From Sphingobacterium gobiense (GTDB taxonomy: Bacteria; Bacteroidota; Bacteroidia; Sphingobacteriales; Sphingobacteriaceae): a stretch of DNA of 64,000 bases. Where the stretch lies: assembly GCF_002980575.1 (NCBI RefSeq), contig NZ_PVBS01000004.1, positions 62,001 to 126,000 on the forward strand. Reading direction: 5' to 3'. Of the stretch, positions 50,454-59,578 are shown in pieces. Each line of letters starts with the position of its first letter. Position 1 is the stretch's first letter. The notes under the pieces were generated by a model. That model had not been told where the DNA came from, made no database searches, and saw only the letters and a list, made by a program, of their open reading frames with translations. A program made the translations under genes and the position numbers.

Positions 50454-52862
50454 ATGAAAAATACGCCTTACCCTCAAGTGAAGGAATCGGACGAGTCAGA
50501 GTTAAACCTCAAGCAAATTTTTGAGCAATATGCTTTCTATTGGAAGTGGTTTGTTATTTCCGTGTTTGCCTGCTTATTTATAGCCTTTGTCTACTTACGG
50601 TATGCCCAAAAAATCTACAACACCAGCGCAAAAATTCTCTTGCAGGACGAGAAGCAAGCGTCTGGTGATATGGCTGGACTGGCTGAGCTGTCTAGCATGA
50701 CAGGAATGGGAAACTCGTCGGCCGCTTTCGTTAACGATCAGATCGAGGTGCTCCGCTCCCGGCGCCTGATGCGGAAGGTGGTGGATGTAAATCGCTTGAA
50801 TATCAGTTATTTTTCGAAGGGGAAAATCAAATCCTCAGAGATGCTGGAGAAGCACGCGCCGTTAAAGCTGATGCTATTGGAGCCCAACCATCCACGCTTG
50901 GATTCCGTTTTTTACACGTTTACGGTGAGCAAACAAGGCGAGCGCTATCAGGTGAAGGATGAGGCGAACGGCGCGCAAGATTATCAACTCGGCAGCAGAT
51001 TGGAAACGCCGATCGGACCGATCAGCTTAGTTCCACAAGAAAGTAGTCGGTTATGGGAAGGAGATTTACAGATTTCTTATATGCCGGCAGAGACGTCGGT
51101 GGATTTTATGCGTGCAGGGGTGCAGGTGAGTCCAAACTCAGAGCGGCAATCGTTCTTGGTGAATTTCTCGATGGATCATCCGTTGATTCCTAAAGCGGAA
51201 CTTGTCCTCAATTCCTTGATCGAACAATACAATAAGGATGTGACTTACGATAAAGCGCAGGTGACACGAGCAACCTCGGCTTTCATCAATTCGCGTTTGG
51301 AGCTAATCTCTAGAGACCTCGAGGAAGCGGATGCGAAGGTCGCTAATTTTAAGGACCGTAACCAGATGACGGACACGCAGGCGGAGGCGCAGTTGTATAT
51401 GCAGACTGCGACGGAGAATGAACGCAAGCTTGTTGAATACCAAACACAGTTGAGCCTCGCCGATATGATGCGGGAAGCGACTTCAAGCACGGAATATAAC
51501 TTGTTGCCGTCGAATATCGGCTTGAGCGACCCGTCTATCCAAGCTAATATCCAGAGCTATAACGGTCTGGTTCTGGAACGGGACGATTTATTAAAATCAG
51601 CAACTCCGGATAATCCGGTCGTACAGCAGTTGTCCCGCAACATTGAACAGGTAAACAAAACGTTGCAGATTTCGTTGGATAATTACCGGAAGGTGCTACA
51701 AGGCAACGTGGATGCGTTGCTGGTTCAAAAAGACAAATTCGAGGGTCGGCTGAACCAGATACCAAACCAGGAACGGGGTTTTAAAGATATCTCCAGACAG
51801 CAACAGACGATCGAAACACTATACCTCTTCTTATTGCAAAAAAGAGAGGAAACAGAGATTAAAGCAGCGGCAACGCCGGCCAATATAAAGATTGTGGATG
51901 CGGCTTATGGTTCTTGGGTGCCGGTGTCTCCAAAAAAACCGATCGTTATGCTCGGCGCCCTAATCTTGGGCTTCCTAGTTCCTTTTGGTATTTTATATAT
52001 TAAATTTCTACTCGATAACAAAATCCACTCCCGTAAGGATATCGAAGAAGCGATGCACGCGCCTATTCTGGGTGAAATACCATCGTCAGACCACCCGATT
52101 ATTGAAGATAACGACCGTTCGTCTTTGGCAGAGGCCATTCGTATTTTGCGAACGAATATCACTTTTATGCTGGGCAGTGCTAAAAAGCAAGAATCGTCTG
52201 TGTTATATGTAACATCAACTACATCGGGTGAAGGAAAATCCTTTATTGCTACGAACCTCGCGAAGATATTATCCATGTCTGGCAAGAAGGTGTTGCTAAT
52301 TGGTGCGGATATCCGCTCACCGAAGGTTTTAGATTACTTAGGTTTATCGCATTTGCAGCATACTAATATCGGTATTACACAGTATCTCGTGAATCCGGAT
52401 ATGTCGGTTTCCAACATCGTCATCCAAAAACCAGCACCATACAATTTCGATATTATCTATTCGGGCTATATTGCACCAAATCCGGCGGAATTGCTGATGA
52501 ATGGCCACTTTGCGGATTTGATCGCTTACGGTCGTATGCAGTACGATTATGTAATTGTGGATACGGCACCGGTGAGTATGGTAACCGATACGTTATTAAT
52601 TGCAGAGCATGCCGACATGACGATCTATGTGACACGTGCGAACTACTTGGATAAACGCTTATTAAATATTCCGAAGGAACTCTACGAAGAGGGCAAATTG
52701 AATAATATGGCGGTTGTAGTGAACGATGTGGACTTCAAACGTGGTTATGGTTACGGCTATGGTTATGGATATGGCTACGGTGAAGGTCAGGAGGTATCGT
52801 TTCGTAAACGGATCATGAATATTATCAAGGGGAAGGGCAATAAGCCGAAGCCTAGAGGTTAA
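50454..52862 (+). CDS. wzc: Wzc-type chain-length regulator and tyrosine autokinase
   Basis: An 802-residue inner-membrane protein. An N-terminal helix (FVISVFACLFIAFVYLRYA) opens a large periplasmic Wzz/GNVR domain with coiled-coil segments. It closes with a second helix (IVMLGALILGFLVPFGILYI, about residues 499-518). The cytoplasmic BY-kinase domain has Walker A TSGEGKSFIATN (Gly592), the A' motif LLIGADIRSPK and Walker B YVIVDTAPVS. The C-terminal tail contains a run of seven alternating Tyr-Gly pairs (bases about 52744-52785), the presumed autophosphorylation cluster. It controls polymer length and export with Wza and is the last gene before the terminator. Confidence 0.94.
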   Translation: MKNTPYPQVKESDESELNLKQIFEQYAFYWKWFVISVFACLFIAFVYLRYAQKIYNTSAKILLQDEKQASGDMAGLAELSSMTGMGNSSAAFVNDQIEVLRSRRLMRKVVDVNRLNISYFSKGKIKSSEMLEKHAPLKLMLLEPNHPRLDSVFYTFTVSKQGERYQVKDEANGAQDYQLGSRLETPIGPISLVPQESSRLWEGDLQISYMPAETSVDFMRAGVQVSPNSERQSFLVNFSMDHPLIPKAELVLNSLIEQYNKDVTYDKAQVTRATSAFINSRLELISRDLEEADAKVANFKDRNQMTDTQAEAQLYMQTATENERKLVEYQTQLSLADMMREATSSTEYNLLPSNIGLSDPSIQANIQSYNGLVLERDDLLKSATPDNPVVQQLSRNIEQVNKTLQISLDNYRKVLQGNVDALLVQKDKFEGRLNQIPNQERGFKDISRQQQTIETLYLFLLQKREETEIKAAATPANIKIVDAAYGSWVPVSPKKPIVMLGALILGFLVPFGILYIKFLLDNKIHSRKDIEEAMHAPILGEIPSSDHPIIEDNDRSSLAEAIRILRTNITFMLGSAKKQESSVLYVTSTTSGEGKSFIATNLAKILSMSGKKVLLIGADIRSPKVLDYLGLSHLQHTNIGITQYLVNPDMSVSNIVIQKPAPYNFDIIYSGYIAPNPAELLMNGHFADLIAYGRMQYDYVIVDTAPVSMVTDTLLIAEHADMTIYVTRANYLDKRLLNIPKELYEEGKLNNMAVVVNDVDFKRGYGYGYGYGYGYGEGQEVSFRKRIMNIIKGKGNKPKPRG

Positions 52863-52884
52863 ATAAAACTCCTGTATGCATAAA

Positions 52885-52927
52885 AAAAGACGAGCAGCGG
52901 ACCTTAATCTCTCTGCTCGTCTTTTTA
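52885..52927. terminator. Bidirectional terminator at the end of the capsule operon
   Basis: A perfect 14-bp inverted repeat (AAAAAGACGAGCAG / CTGCTCGTCTTTTT) with a 15-base loop. T-runs follow on both strands. It lies 22 bases after the wzc stop and 49 bases beyond the stop of the convergent DJ-1 gene. Confidence 0.9.
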
Positions 52928-52975
52928 TAATGCTTGAAATAATAACCTCTTACTCTTCTCCGATCTCCTTAACTC

Positions 52976-53749
52976 CTACTCCTTCAACGCCTCTATATAC
53001 AGCTTAATAAACGCTTGGTTAGAATAGGGATTTTGGCTCGTGATGAGCTCCCTGTCCCGGATGGCAAAGTTTCCCGCCGGTCTTCCCTTTTTATGTATCA
53101 AGCCCGATTTCTTTAGCTGTTTTGCAATTTTTCTGTTCATTGGTTTTCCTTTCATCACAAACGTCTCAATAAAAAACTCTTCCAGCCCAGTTACCGAATT
53201 CACACGATAGCCTACAAAAGGATTCGTTTCTTCCGGTATCGTCAGTATCAGTGCTGGCGCGTGGCAGATTAAACCGATGACTGTGTTCCTATTCGAGAAA
53301 CCGATCAATAGCTGCGGGATGATCTTATCATGAATTAAATCCGTCATTAATCCTTGGCCCCCAGGAACAATCATGCCTGAATATCGATCGATGTTTTCCA
53401 GTACTTTTTCAAGTGTATGAGGCTTACTGAAGTTTTCATTGTTCCGAACGAAATCTTCAGCCTCCGCAATTAAATGACTTCTTTTACCCCAATATTTTTT
53501 ATTACGGCTTTCAGCGTCAATCGATGGTTTGATGCCATTGGGAGTCGCAAAGTCCACCTCATAACCTAATAGCGTGATATCCTTATACGCCAGATAAAAC
53601 TCACTCAGAAACACGCCTGTGCTATAGGTCTTGTTATCTTTAAGCTTTAGTTCGTTGGCACCGCTCATTACAAATAACACCCTTTTTTGTGCCACTGCCG
53701 TAACGGACGCCATAGCAAGCGTCGTCAATAGAAGAATTTGCTTTGTCAT
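52976..53749 (-). CDS. Secreted DJ-1/PfpI family protein
   Basis: A 257-residue protein with a signal peptide (QILLLTTLAMASVTAVAQ). The class I glutamine-amidotransferase-like fold is seen from VLFVMSGANELKLKD, YSTGVFLSEFYLAYKDITLL (the Hsp31-type start, with a Glu before the active site), YSGMIVPGGQGLMTDL and the nucleophile elbow GLICHAPALIL with the catalytic Cys. Relatives act as glyoxalase III-type deglycases, chaperones or proteases. Export to the periplasm is unusual for these and makes the role unclear. It lies downstream of the Crp/Fnr gene in the same direction with a 71-base spacer containing a palindrome. Confidence 0.85.
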   Translation of the reverse strand: MTKQILLLTTLAMASVTAVAQKRVLFVMSGANELKLKDNKTYSTGVFLSEFYLAYKDITLLGYEVDFATPNGIKPSIDAESRNKKYWGKRSHLIAEAEDFVRNNENFSKPHTLEKVLENIDRYSGMIVPGGQGLMTDLIHDKIIPQLLIGFSNRNTVIGLICHAPALILTIPEETNPFVGYRVNSVTGLEEFFIETFVMKGKPMNRKIAKQLKKSGLIHKKGRPAGNFAIRDRELITSQNPYSNQAFIKLYIEALKE

Positions 53750-53802
53750 CTTTTTAAATGTTAATCCAATAACAAAGGAAATCTAATGGAACAACACTTT
53801 CA

Positions 53803-53816
53803 TTTACATATGTAAA
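53803..53816. promoter_or_regulatory. 14-bp palindrome, possible operator
   Basis: TTTACATATGTAAA is perfectly self-complementary and lies 4 bases after the stop of the Crp/Fnr-type gene and 54 bases before the DJ-1 start. It could be bound by a dimeric regulator. Chance occurrence of a 14-bp palindrome somewhere in 64 kb is not rare, so only its place makes it notable. Confidence 0.3.
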
Positions 53817-53820
53817 GGAA

Positions 53821-54396
53821 TTACTTTTTACTAAATTTTCTTCTAATGCGGCTCAGTTGTGTGGGCGTAATTCCTAGATACGATGCAATATGATACTGGG
53901 GGATTAATTGTTCCAGATTCGGAAATTGACGTTGGAAAATAAGGTATCGTTTATCCGCCCCCAGCATCACAATATTGACTTCACGCTCCTCTTTATGTAC
54001 GAAAAACATTTCGGCAAGCCTTCTTCCAAAACGTTCGAAATCCGGATGATCATCATAGAGCATGATCAGATCATGATAATTAGCCGTTAACAACTGACAG
54101 TCCGTAAGCGCTTGCAGATAAATTTTATTGGGCGTTTTTGTGACTAAAGATGAATATCCCCCCACGAGATTATTGGACGTAAAAAAATGCTTGTTATATT
54201 CCGAGCCTTCACCGTTTCGATAAAAGGCCCTGATAACACCATCTTTTAAAAAGCCAATCTTTCGAGCTGTCACCCCTTCCTCCAAAAAATAATCTCCTTT
54301 GTTAAGTCTTGTTTCCGTAAACAAGTCTTTCACCAGACCCCAGGTGCTGGCCTGAATAGGCGAAATCGAAGACAGGTATTTATAGAGTCCATCCAT
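53821..54396 (-). CDS. Crp/Fnr-family transcription regulator
   Basis: Start at ATG 54396 (MDGLYKYL). The TTG at 54417 is possible but adds only seven residues. The 191-residue protein has an N-terminal cyclic-nucleotide-binding-like beta-roll (LNKGDYFLEEGVTARKIGFL, DGVIRAFYRN, HFFTSNNLVGGYSSL) and a C-terminal helix-turn-helix (IPQYHIASYLGITPTQLSRI). The Arg and Glu needed for cAMP binding in Crp are not evident, as is usual for this Bacteroidota group. It follows the lyase gene by 25 bases and may regulate the adjacent polysaccharide locus or the DJ-1 gene. Confidence 0.88.
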   Translation of the reverse strand: MDGLYKYLSSISPIQASTWGLVKDLFTETRLNKGDYFLEEGVTARKIGFLKDGVIRAFYRNGEGSEYNKHFFTSNNLVGGYSSLVTKTPNKIYLQALTDCQLLTANYHDLIMLYDDHPDFERFGRRLAEMFFVHKEEREVNIVMLGADKRYLIFQRQFPNLEQLIPQYHIASYLGITPTQLSRIRRKFSKK

Positions 54397-54421
54397 GGTT
54401 AAATTTGTGCAGATCAATATT

Positions 54422-56230
54422 TTATCTGCAAGGTACTAATTGTACCACAATTTCTCCCGTTTGATCAGGTGCGACTTTTATGTCGAAGCCAACGATTACC
54501 GTCTCGTTCTTTCTATAATCAACGCCAGTAGCCCACGTTTTTAAAATTACATCGTGTGGAGCGTTTACCTGTAACCGCAATTTTTTGCCACCTTTTGTGA
54601 GTTCCGCGCGCATGCCATCAACCAAGCGCACATCTGCATCCGTAAGCATCGACCACCGTATGGTATTTTCTTCTGTCCCACCAGCATATAAGTCACTGAT
54701 GGTTACATTTTCCGCATTGTTGACCGTGATTTTACGCTTCAAGGCTTTCAATTGAGGGTAGAGCGTCGAAATATCCATTGTCGCTGTTGTACTTTCAGCC
54801 GTTTCGGAGAAATCGATCAAGGGTGCATGGCCTTTAACACTTTGCAATTCTCCGTTAACCGTCAACGTATTATGCGCCAAATTGGAGTATTTAAATACGC
54901 CCCATCGCTCAGAATCTTGGTCGAATTTCCAGATATTTATTTTTTGCGCTTCGAGCAGTCGGTAATCTTCCCGGCCAAAGTCTATCGCCCATCGCACGCC
55001 ATCGGACTCCATGACAAAAGATCCAACATCCATATGCCCGTGATTGGTCGATGGCGACCCACCTTTAAATCCCACATATAGGGCTGTCGAGTCCACCCAT
55101 GACGAACGCATGAGCGCTACCGGCGTCTTACCTTTACCTACCCACAGCTTACCTTTCGGAGGATCGATAGCTTGGAGATCGCTGTCCTTGCTCCATATCA
55201 ACGTTAGTGGTAGCAAACGGTTATCTTCTCGCACATTCGCGCTTAACTTAATCATATGTTCTCTTTCGATCCAAAGCAAAGAAGGGTTATCCGTCTTTTG
55301 AGCAAACCAGAACATGGCCGGCTGCAAAACACCGCCCAGATCAGAATCAGAAAAATTAAATGAGTCCCCCGTCACGCCGGTCATATTTTGCATAAAGGAA
55401 GCCGTTCTTACGAAACCCGGGCTTGATGACAAATCATAAGCTTTGCCAAAAGCGCGTTCCATCGCATTTATAAATAACACATGGAACGTCGTTCCGTATC
55501 CCCAATACATATATCCTTCGGGGTATGCCCCGTCCGGTTCATAATCTTTCATCGGCAATTGGATGCTTTCCTTGCCCCTTTTGATGAGCTGTTCAGCAAG
55601 TTCAACGTCATCTTCATAAATGGCCAAGGCCCCCATGAGCATTCCGGCATTACATACTTGATTCCAATTATGGGTGGCCTTTAGCCACCAGTTATACTGG
55701 CTATCAAGCGAAGGCGCCAAGCCTTTCGTGCGGATCGCTTCCCTGATTTGCGCCCGTTCGTCCGACGACAATTCATCATATAGCCAATCATACCCGATGG
55801 CAGCGGCGATGGTCATTTCCGCGACATCCAAAAAATGCGATGGATTCCAGTCGCTAAATAACGAAATGGCGGCAAGCTCTTCCTTTGCCCGCTCCACATA
55901 GCGTTTGTCGTCGGTCATTCGCCAGGCATAGGAAAGGTAAAAAATGCGTAACATGGCTTCGCGAGAAGCCGAGAGCATACGCATCCCGATTTTGATGCGC
56001 TCTACCCGAACGGTGTGGAGGATTTCTTCGCACTCCGCGAGTATTTCGTTATGTACCTTGAGTTTGTACCGATCCGCTTTGACGGCTTGATCAAGTGCTT
56101 TTTCTTCTCCTTTTAACAAGAGTAAGCGCGGATGACTAGCTATGGTAGCCCTATCGCCGTTAAACTGTGCGTAAACCGTAGCATACGGAATAACTAAAAC
56201 AAAAGCGATAAAAAAAGAGAAATATCTCAT
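54422..56230 (-). CDS. Heparinase II/III-family polysaccharide lyase
   Basis: A 602-residue secreted protein (signal peptide ending TVYAQ). The N-terminal half is an alpha-toroid domain: SHFLDVAEMTIAAAIGYDWL, ATHNWNQVCNAGMLMGALAI and DGAYPEGYMYWGYGTTFHVL, where the Asn/His and Tyr residues match the active-site regions of heparinase II-type lyases. The second half is a beta-sandwich with NHGHMDVGSFVMESDGVRW, the conserved His-containing metal/catalytic segment of the heparinase II/III domain (PF07940 type). It would cleave an uronate-containing polysaccharide. Its ATG overlaps the end of the lipoprotein gene before it, so it is part of the SusCD locus. Confidence 0.82.
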   Translation of the reverse strand: MRYFSFFIAFVLVIPYATVYAQFNGDRATIASHPRLLLLKGEEKALDQAVKADRYKLKVHNEILAECEEILHTVRVERIKIGMRMLSASREAMLRIFYLSYAWRMTDDKRYVERAKEELAAISLFSDWNPSHFLDVAEMTIAAAIGYDWLYDELSSDERAQIREAIRTKGLAPSLDSQYNWWLKATHNWNQVCNAGMLMGALAIYEDDVELAEQLIKRGKESIQLPMKDYEPDGAYPEGYMYWGYGTTFHVLFINAMERAFGKAYDLSSSPGFVRTASFMQNMTGVTGDSFNFSDSDLGGVLQPAMFWFAQKTDNPSLLWIEREHMIKLSANVREDNRLLPLTLIWSKDSDLQAIDPPKGKLWVGKGKTPVALMRSSWVDSTALYVGFKGGSPSTNHGHMDVGSFVMESDGVRWAIDFGREDYRLLEAQKINIWKFDQDSERWGVFKYSNLAHNTLTVNGELQSVKGHAPLIDFSETAESTTATMDISTLYPQLKALKRKITVNNAENVTISDLYAGGTEENTIRWSMLTDADVRLVDGMRAELTKGGKKLRLQVNAPHDVILKTWATGVDYRKNETVIVGFDIKVAPDQTGEIVVQLVPCR

Positions 56231-57225
56231 AATCTGTAACGCTTAATTCCGATTACGGCACTTCCATTCGTATTGATAGAATTGACATAAATATAGCCTC
56301 TGTATTTGCGGTCTGCCGTTTCTATCCATATCCCCGATTGCGCCAGTATATTGATAGCATAATTGGGGGCTGCACTAAGATTCAATGTCTTAAAATCTTC
56401 ATCATCTAAATAGACATACGAGTTATTCCCAGTACCTGCATTGGCACCAAGATGGATATCTCTTACGTTCCAAGCTTTTTGTATTTTCGTATTTCGGTTA
56501 ACCCCATTTGGCAGTGTTATCCCCGGACGATACTTAGCATCCGCTGCTGGAGCGACTAACGAGTGGCCAAATGTTATTCCGCTAATCGTTCTGAATAAGT
56601 AGAGCACGTCAATCTTATCTGGCCTTGCTGCAGCCTCCGCCTCGTCATAAACAGCCATGTCTTCTACGGAAACATAAAATTTGTTGCCATCGGAAACGGC
56701 CAAATTTGGTGCTACCTCCATTCTCCTGATCTTGTAAGGGCCCATTTTGTAGGTAACGGTCTGGCCATTACTACTCGTGGCAGAAAAAGTAAAAGAGACG
56801 TCCTTATCAACGGACGCGGCTGTCGGTCTGTAATAATACCTTAAAGTGGCCGCATTGGTATCCACGTCAAAAGTAACCTTAGTAACGGCACCATTAGTTA
56901 CAGATGGTTTCGCTACAGGTATACCGATATCATCCCCAATAGCATTCGTGTGAAATGAGCGGTGCTCTAGATAGGTCTCGGAAGCTCCTGGGATGGAGGC
57001 CTCTACTTGTGCTGAGATGAGTTTCCCTTCACTTTCTTGAATCGCCATGGCATACATAAACTCCATGTCTATACCGGCTAGCCCAGGACCAACCGACTTC
57101 TTAATACAATCGTTTTGTAAACCACTTTTCGGTACTGGAACAGCATACTCCTCCTCCTTACACCCGACAATTAGCGTCGCGACACCGAGTAAAAATGTGG
57201 CTTTATATAATAGTTTACGAATCAT
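56227..57225 (-). CDS. Surface lipoprotein of a polysaccharide utilisation locus (DUF4466-like)
   Basis: Start at ATG 57225 (MIRKLLYKATFLLG). The longer frame overlaps the neighbouring gene. The 332-residue protein has a lipobox LIVGC (Cys22). Segments EFMYAMAIQESEGKLISAQV, ATLRYYYRPTA and TYKMGPYKIRRMEVA suggest beta-sandwich domains, and the product resembles the DUF4466 family, which occurs in Bacteroidota PULs. I expect a SusE/F-like surface glycan-binding role, from position only. It lies between the SusD side and the lyase, and its stop overlaps the lyase start. Confidence 0.65.
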   Translation of the reverse strand: MIRKLLYKATFLLGVATLIVGCKEEEYAVPVPKSGLQNDCIKKSVGPGLAGIDMEFMYAMAIQESEGKLISAQVEASIPGASETYLEHRSFHTNAIGDDIGIPVAKPSVTNGAVTKVTFDVDTNAATLRYYYRPTAASVDKDVSFTFSATSSNGQTVTYKMGPYKIRRMEVAPNLAVSDGNKFYVSVEDMAVYDEAEAAARPDKIDVLYLFRTISGITFGHSLVAPAADAKYRPGITLPNGVNRNTKIQKAWNVRDIHLGANAGTGNNSYVYLDDEDFKTLNLSAAPNYAINILAQSGIWIETADRKYRGYIYVNSINTNGSAVIGIKRYRL

Positions 57226-57257
57226 AATTTTTACGTTTAATTTGCTAATATAGTGTT

Positions 57258-57680
57258 CTACGGCTGCTCTACGGTTACATTCACCGTGTACACTTTTCTC
57301 ACCTGTCTGTTGCCCGATATGACGGTCCATTGTCTAGGTCTTGCTAAATCAGAAAAATCAACAAATCCGGTGATTTTAGGTTCCAGCTTCGCATCGGTAA
57401 TCAAAGAAAAACGTGGCCATAGTCTTGTTAAGTCCGTACCAAAACGTACCTGTAAGTCTATTGTCTGCGCGACGGTGTCGACCACAGGTGTCCCCACTAC
57501 CACCGTTTGATGGGTGGGGTCCCATAAATCAAAGCTTCCCACATAAGCGCTTGTTCGATCAGTGATTAATAGACCATCTTCATCTACGGGAAAGCTATCT
57601 TTCGAACACCGTACAATCGCAAAAGCTACAATCATCAAAAGCGCCAAATAGCAGTTTTTATATTTCGATATTTTCATCAT
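57258..57680 (-). CDS. Small DUF5018-like lipoprotein
   Basis: A 140-residue protein with a hydrophobic signal (YLALLMIVAFAIV) followed by RCSKD, so Cys25 may be lipidated although the residue before it is atypical. The mature part contains QTIDLQVRFGTDLTRLWPRF and GFVDFSDLARPRQWTVISGN, then QVRKVYTVNVTVEQ. This is the pattern of the DUF5018/immunoglobulin-like domains found in Bacteroidota surface lipoproteins. It lies 20 bases after the SusD gene and 32 before the next lipoprotein. A role in glycan binding is inferred. Confidence 0.7.
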   Translation of the reverse strand: MMKISKYKNCYLALLMIVAFAIVRCSKDSFPVDEDGLLITDRTSAYVGSFDLWDPTHQTVVVGTPVVDTVAQTIDLQVRFGTDLTRLWPRFSLITDAKLEPKITGFVDFSDLARPRQWTVISGNRQVRKVYTVNVTVEQP

Positions 57681-57700
57681 TTTTTTATTAAAATTTACGT

Positions 57701-59566
57701 CTATAAATACGGTGCGTTTTGTCTCAGGTTTGGATTACGATCCATTTCACTCTGTGGTATCTTGAAAATATAACATTGCTGATAGGCTCTTTCACTTTTA
57801 TTTTGAAAATAAGCCGTAACGTTATTACCCCATGTGTTTGTCGTAAACTTTCCCGGACCGTTGGGTGGCCCCCAGATATCTTCAATTTTTCGCCAGCGTC
57901 TGATATCAAATGCCCTATGCCCTTCTAATACCAACTCTACTATACGCTCCTGTTCTATGGCATCAAAGAACAAATCGCTGTTCGCGTACTTTTCAGGCTT
58001 AAGGCCCGGTAAATTTCCTCGAGCCCTTACTTTATCTACCAGACTCACGGCTTCAGGGGTAGGGCCAAAAGCCTCATTCGATGCTTCGGCAAACATCAGA
58101 TATACGTCGGCAAGGCGGATCACCGGCCACGTCATATTTCCTTCTTCCCTGCCTTGTCCAGCATAGTTTCTGACGAACTTGCGGAACAAATAACCTGAGT
58201 TTGTCCCTGAATTATAATCTATATAGCGAACACCATTATTAACACCTTGGACTCCGTGATGGTAAGGAATTAGTCCCTCCGCCTGTAACCCTGCCAAGCG
58301 TTGGATGACTTCACCGTTCCAAAGAATAGTACTTTTCATCCGGTAATCTCTTCCGAGGTAGGTTTGTGGGTTGAGCGTTGAATTTGGTCGCGTAGCGGCA
58401 TCTGCTGCATATTTAGCGTCCTGTGTCCGATCACTCAATTGCTCCATTGGCGGCAAAAAATCACCCGTTGTCGTAGACTGATAACGATCAGCCAACCAGT
58501 AGAGCGGTGACACATTTACTTCGGAACTTTCGGTCTCTCTTGGCCCGATATCGCGCATTAATTTATCACTGACCCCGGATCCAGGCCCTCCATGGGTAAA
58601 GCCAATAATGGTCTCATTGCTGGCATTCGAAGTCGGCATAAAAAGATGAAAATAATTAGGCAATGTTTCTGCTTTCCCCAGATCATCGATTTCGCCCGGC
58701 GCACCACCTCTAAATAAAGTTAATCCGTAGTCGTTGATGACCTTCCTGAAGTCTTCTGTAGCATCTCTAAAAGCCTGATCTGCCTTTGCTGCATCCGGCG
58801 TGAAGGTGTCCAGTTCAGGCCATCCATTCTTGTTCCAACTACCCCAGTAAAGATTGACTTTGCCCCTTAGCGCCAACGCTGCCGCTTTGGTTACTCTTTC
58901 TTTTTGATCAGGAGTACGCGTAGCAGGTAATTTTTCAAACGCATAGTCTAAATCCGCCAGAATACGATTCTTCACCTCTTCGATCGGTGTCCGTGGTATA
59001 GATATCACATCATCATTACTTACTACTATCTTATCGATGTATGGCACATCTCCCCACATCGTGATTAATCGGAAATAAACCAACGCCCGCATTAGTCTTG
59101 CCTCTCCAATAATTCCCTCCAAATTTTCTGTAGAAGCGGGTAAGCGAGGTAACATATTAGTCACATTATCAATTACATAGTTTGCTCTGTTAACGCCTCC
59201 ATACAAGAAACGAAACATATTGTCATATGCGGATCCATACCCCTCCGGATAATAATGACCATTGGTACTTCCCGTCCAATAAGCCCCACCGTTACTTGGC
59301 GTCCCCAGAGAGGAGATACTACTTACCGCTCTCACCCGCACATAGTCACCGTGGCCGTCAAAGAAATAGTCTTTATGGAACACATTCTTAATATTATTAT
59401 ACATTGCCATTGCGCCACCCACGGCATCGGCTTCCGTTTGCCAGTACGAATTATTGTCAAGCTCTGTTGTCGCTGGCTGATCCAACAGATTTTTCACACA
59501 GGCAGATGTAGAAAGCAGTAAAGAGCCGGCAAAAAAAGAAACTAAAAGTTTATTTATCTTTTTCAT
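57701..59566 (-). CDS. SusD/RagB family nutrient-binding lipoprotein
   Basis: A 621-residue surface lipoprotein with lipobox TSAC (Cys23). SusD hallmarks are LLDQPATTELDNNSYWQTEA, GEARLMRALVYFRLITMWGD, VTKAAALALRGKVNLYWGSW, WPVIRLADVYLMFAEASNEA, VDKVRARGNLPGLKP and EQERIVELVLEGHRAFDIRR. It is paired with the SusC gene 12 bases upstream and should capture the glycan on the cell surface. Its base composition is a little poorer in GC than the SusCD pair at 20890-25578, and the two pairs are clearly different in sequence. Confidence 0.95.
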   Translation of the reverse strand: MKKINKLLVSFFAGSLLLSTSACVKNLLDQPATTELDNNSYWQTEADAVGGAMAMYNNIKNVFHKDYFFDGHGDYVRVRAVSSISSLGTPSNGGAYWTGSTNGHYYPEGYGSAYDNMFRFLYGGVNRANYVIDNVTNMLPRLPASTENLEGIIGEARLMRALVYFRLITMWGDVPYIDKIVVSNDDVISIPRTPIEEVKNRILADLDYAFEKLPATRTPDQKERVTKAAALALRGKVNLYWGSWNKNGWPELDTFTPDAAKADQAFRDATEDFRKVINDYGLTLFRGGAPGEIDDLGKAETLPNYFHLFMPTSNASNETIIGFTHGGPGSGVSDKLMRDIGPRETESSEVNVSPLYWLADRYQSTTTGDFLPPMEQLSDRTQDAKYAADAATRPNSTLNPQTYLGRDYRMKSTILWNGEVIQRLAGLQAEGLIPYHHGVQGVNNGVRYIDYNSGTNSGYLFRKFVRNYAGQGREEGNMTWPVIRLADVYLMFAEASNEAFGPTPEAVSLVDKVRARGNLPGLKPEKYANSDLFFDAIEQERIVELVLEGHRAFDIRRWRKIEDIWGPPNGPGKFTTNTWGNNVTAYFQNKSERAYQQCYIFKIPQSEMDRNPNLRQNAPYL

Positions 59567-59578
59567 ATTATTTACATC

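Noticed and set aside
52740..52790. Short tandem DNA repeat in wzc considered as an assembly artefact or CRISPR-like repeat
   Set aside because: The codons vary at third positions while the Tyr-Gly pattern is kept, so it is a real protein repeat and far too short for CRISPR.
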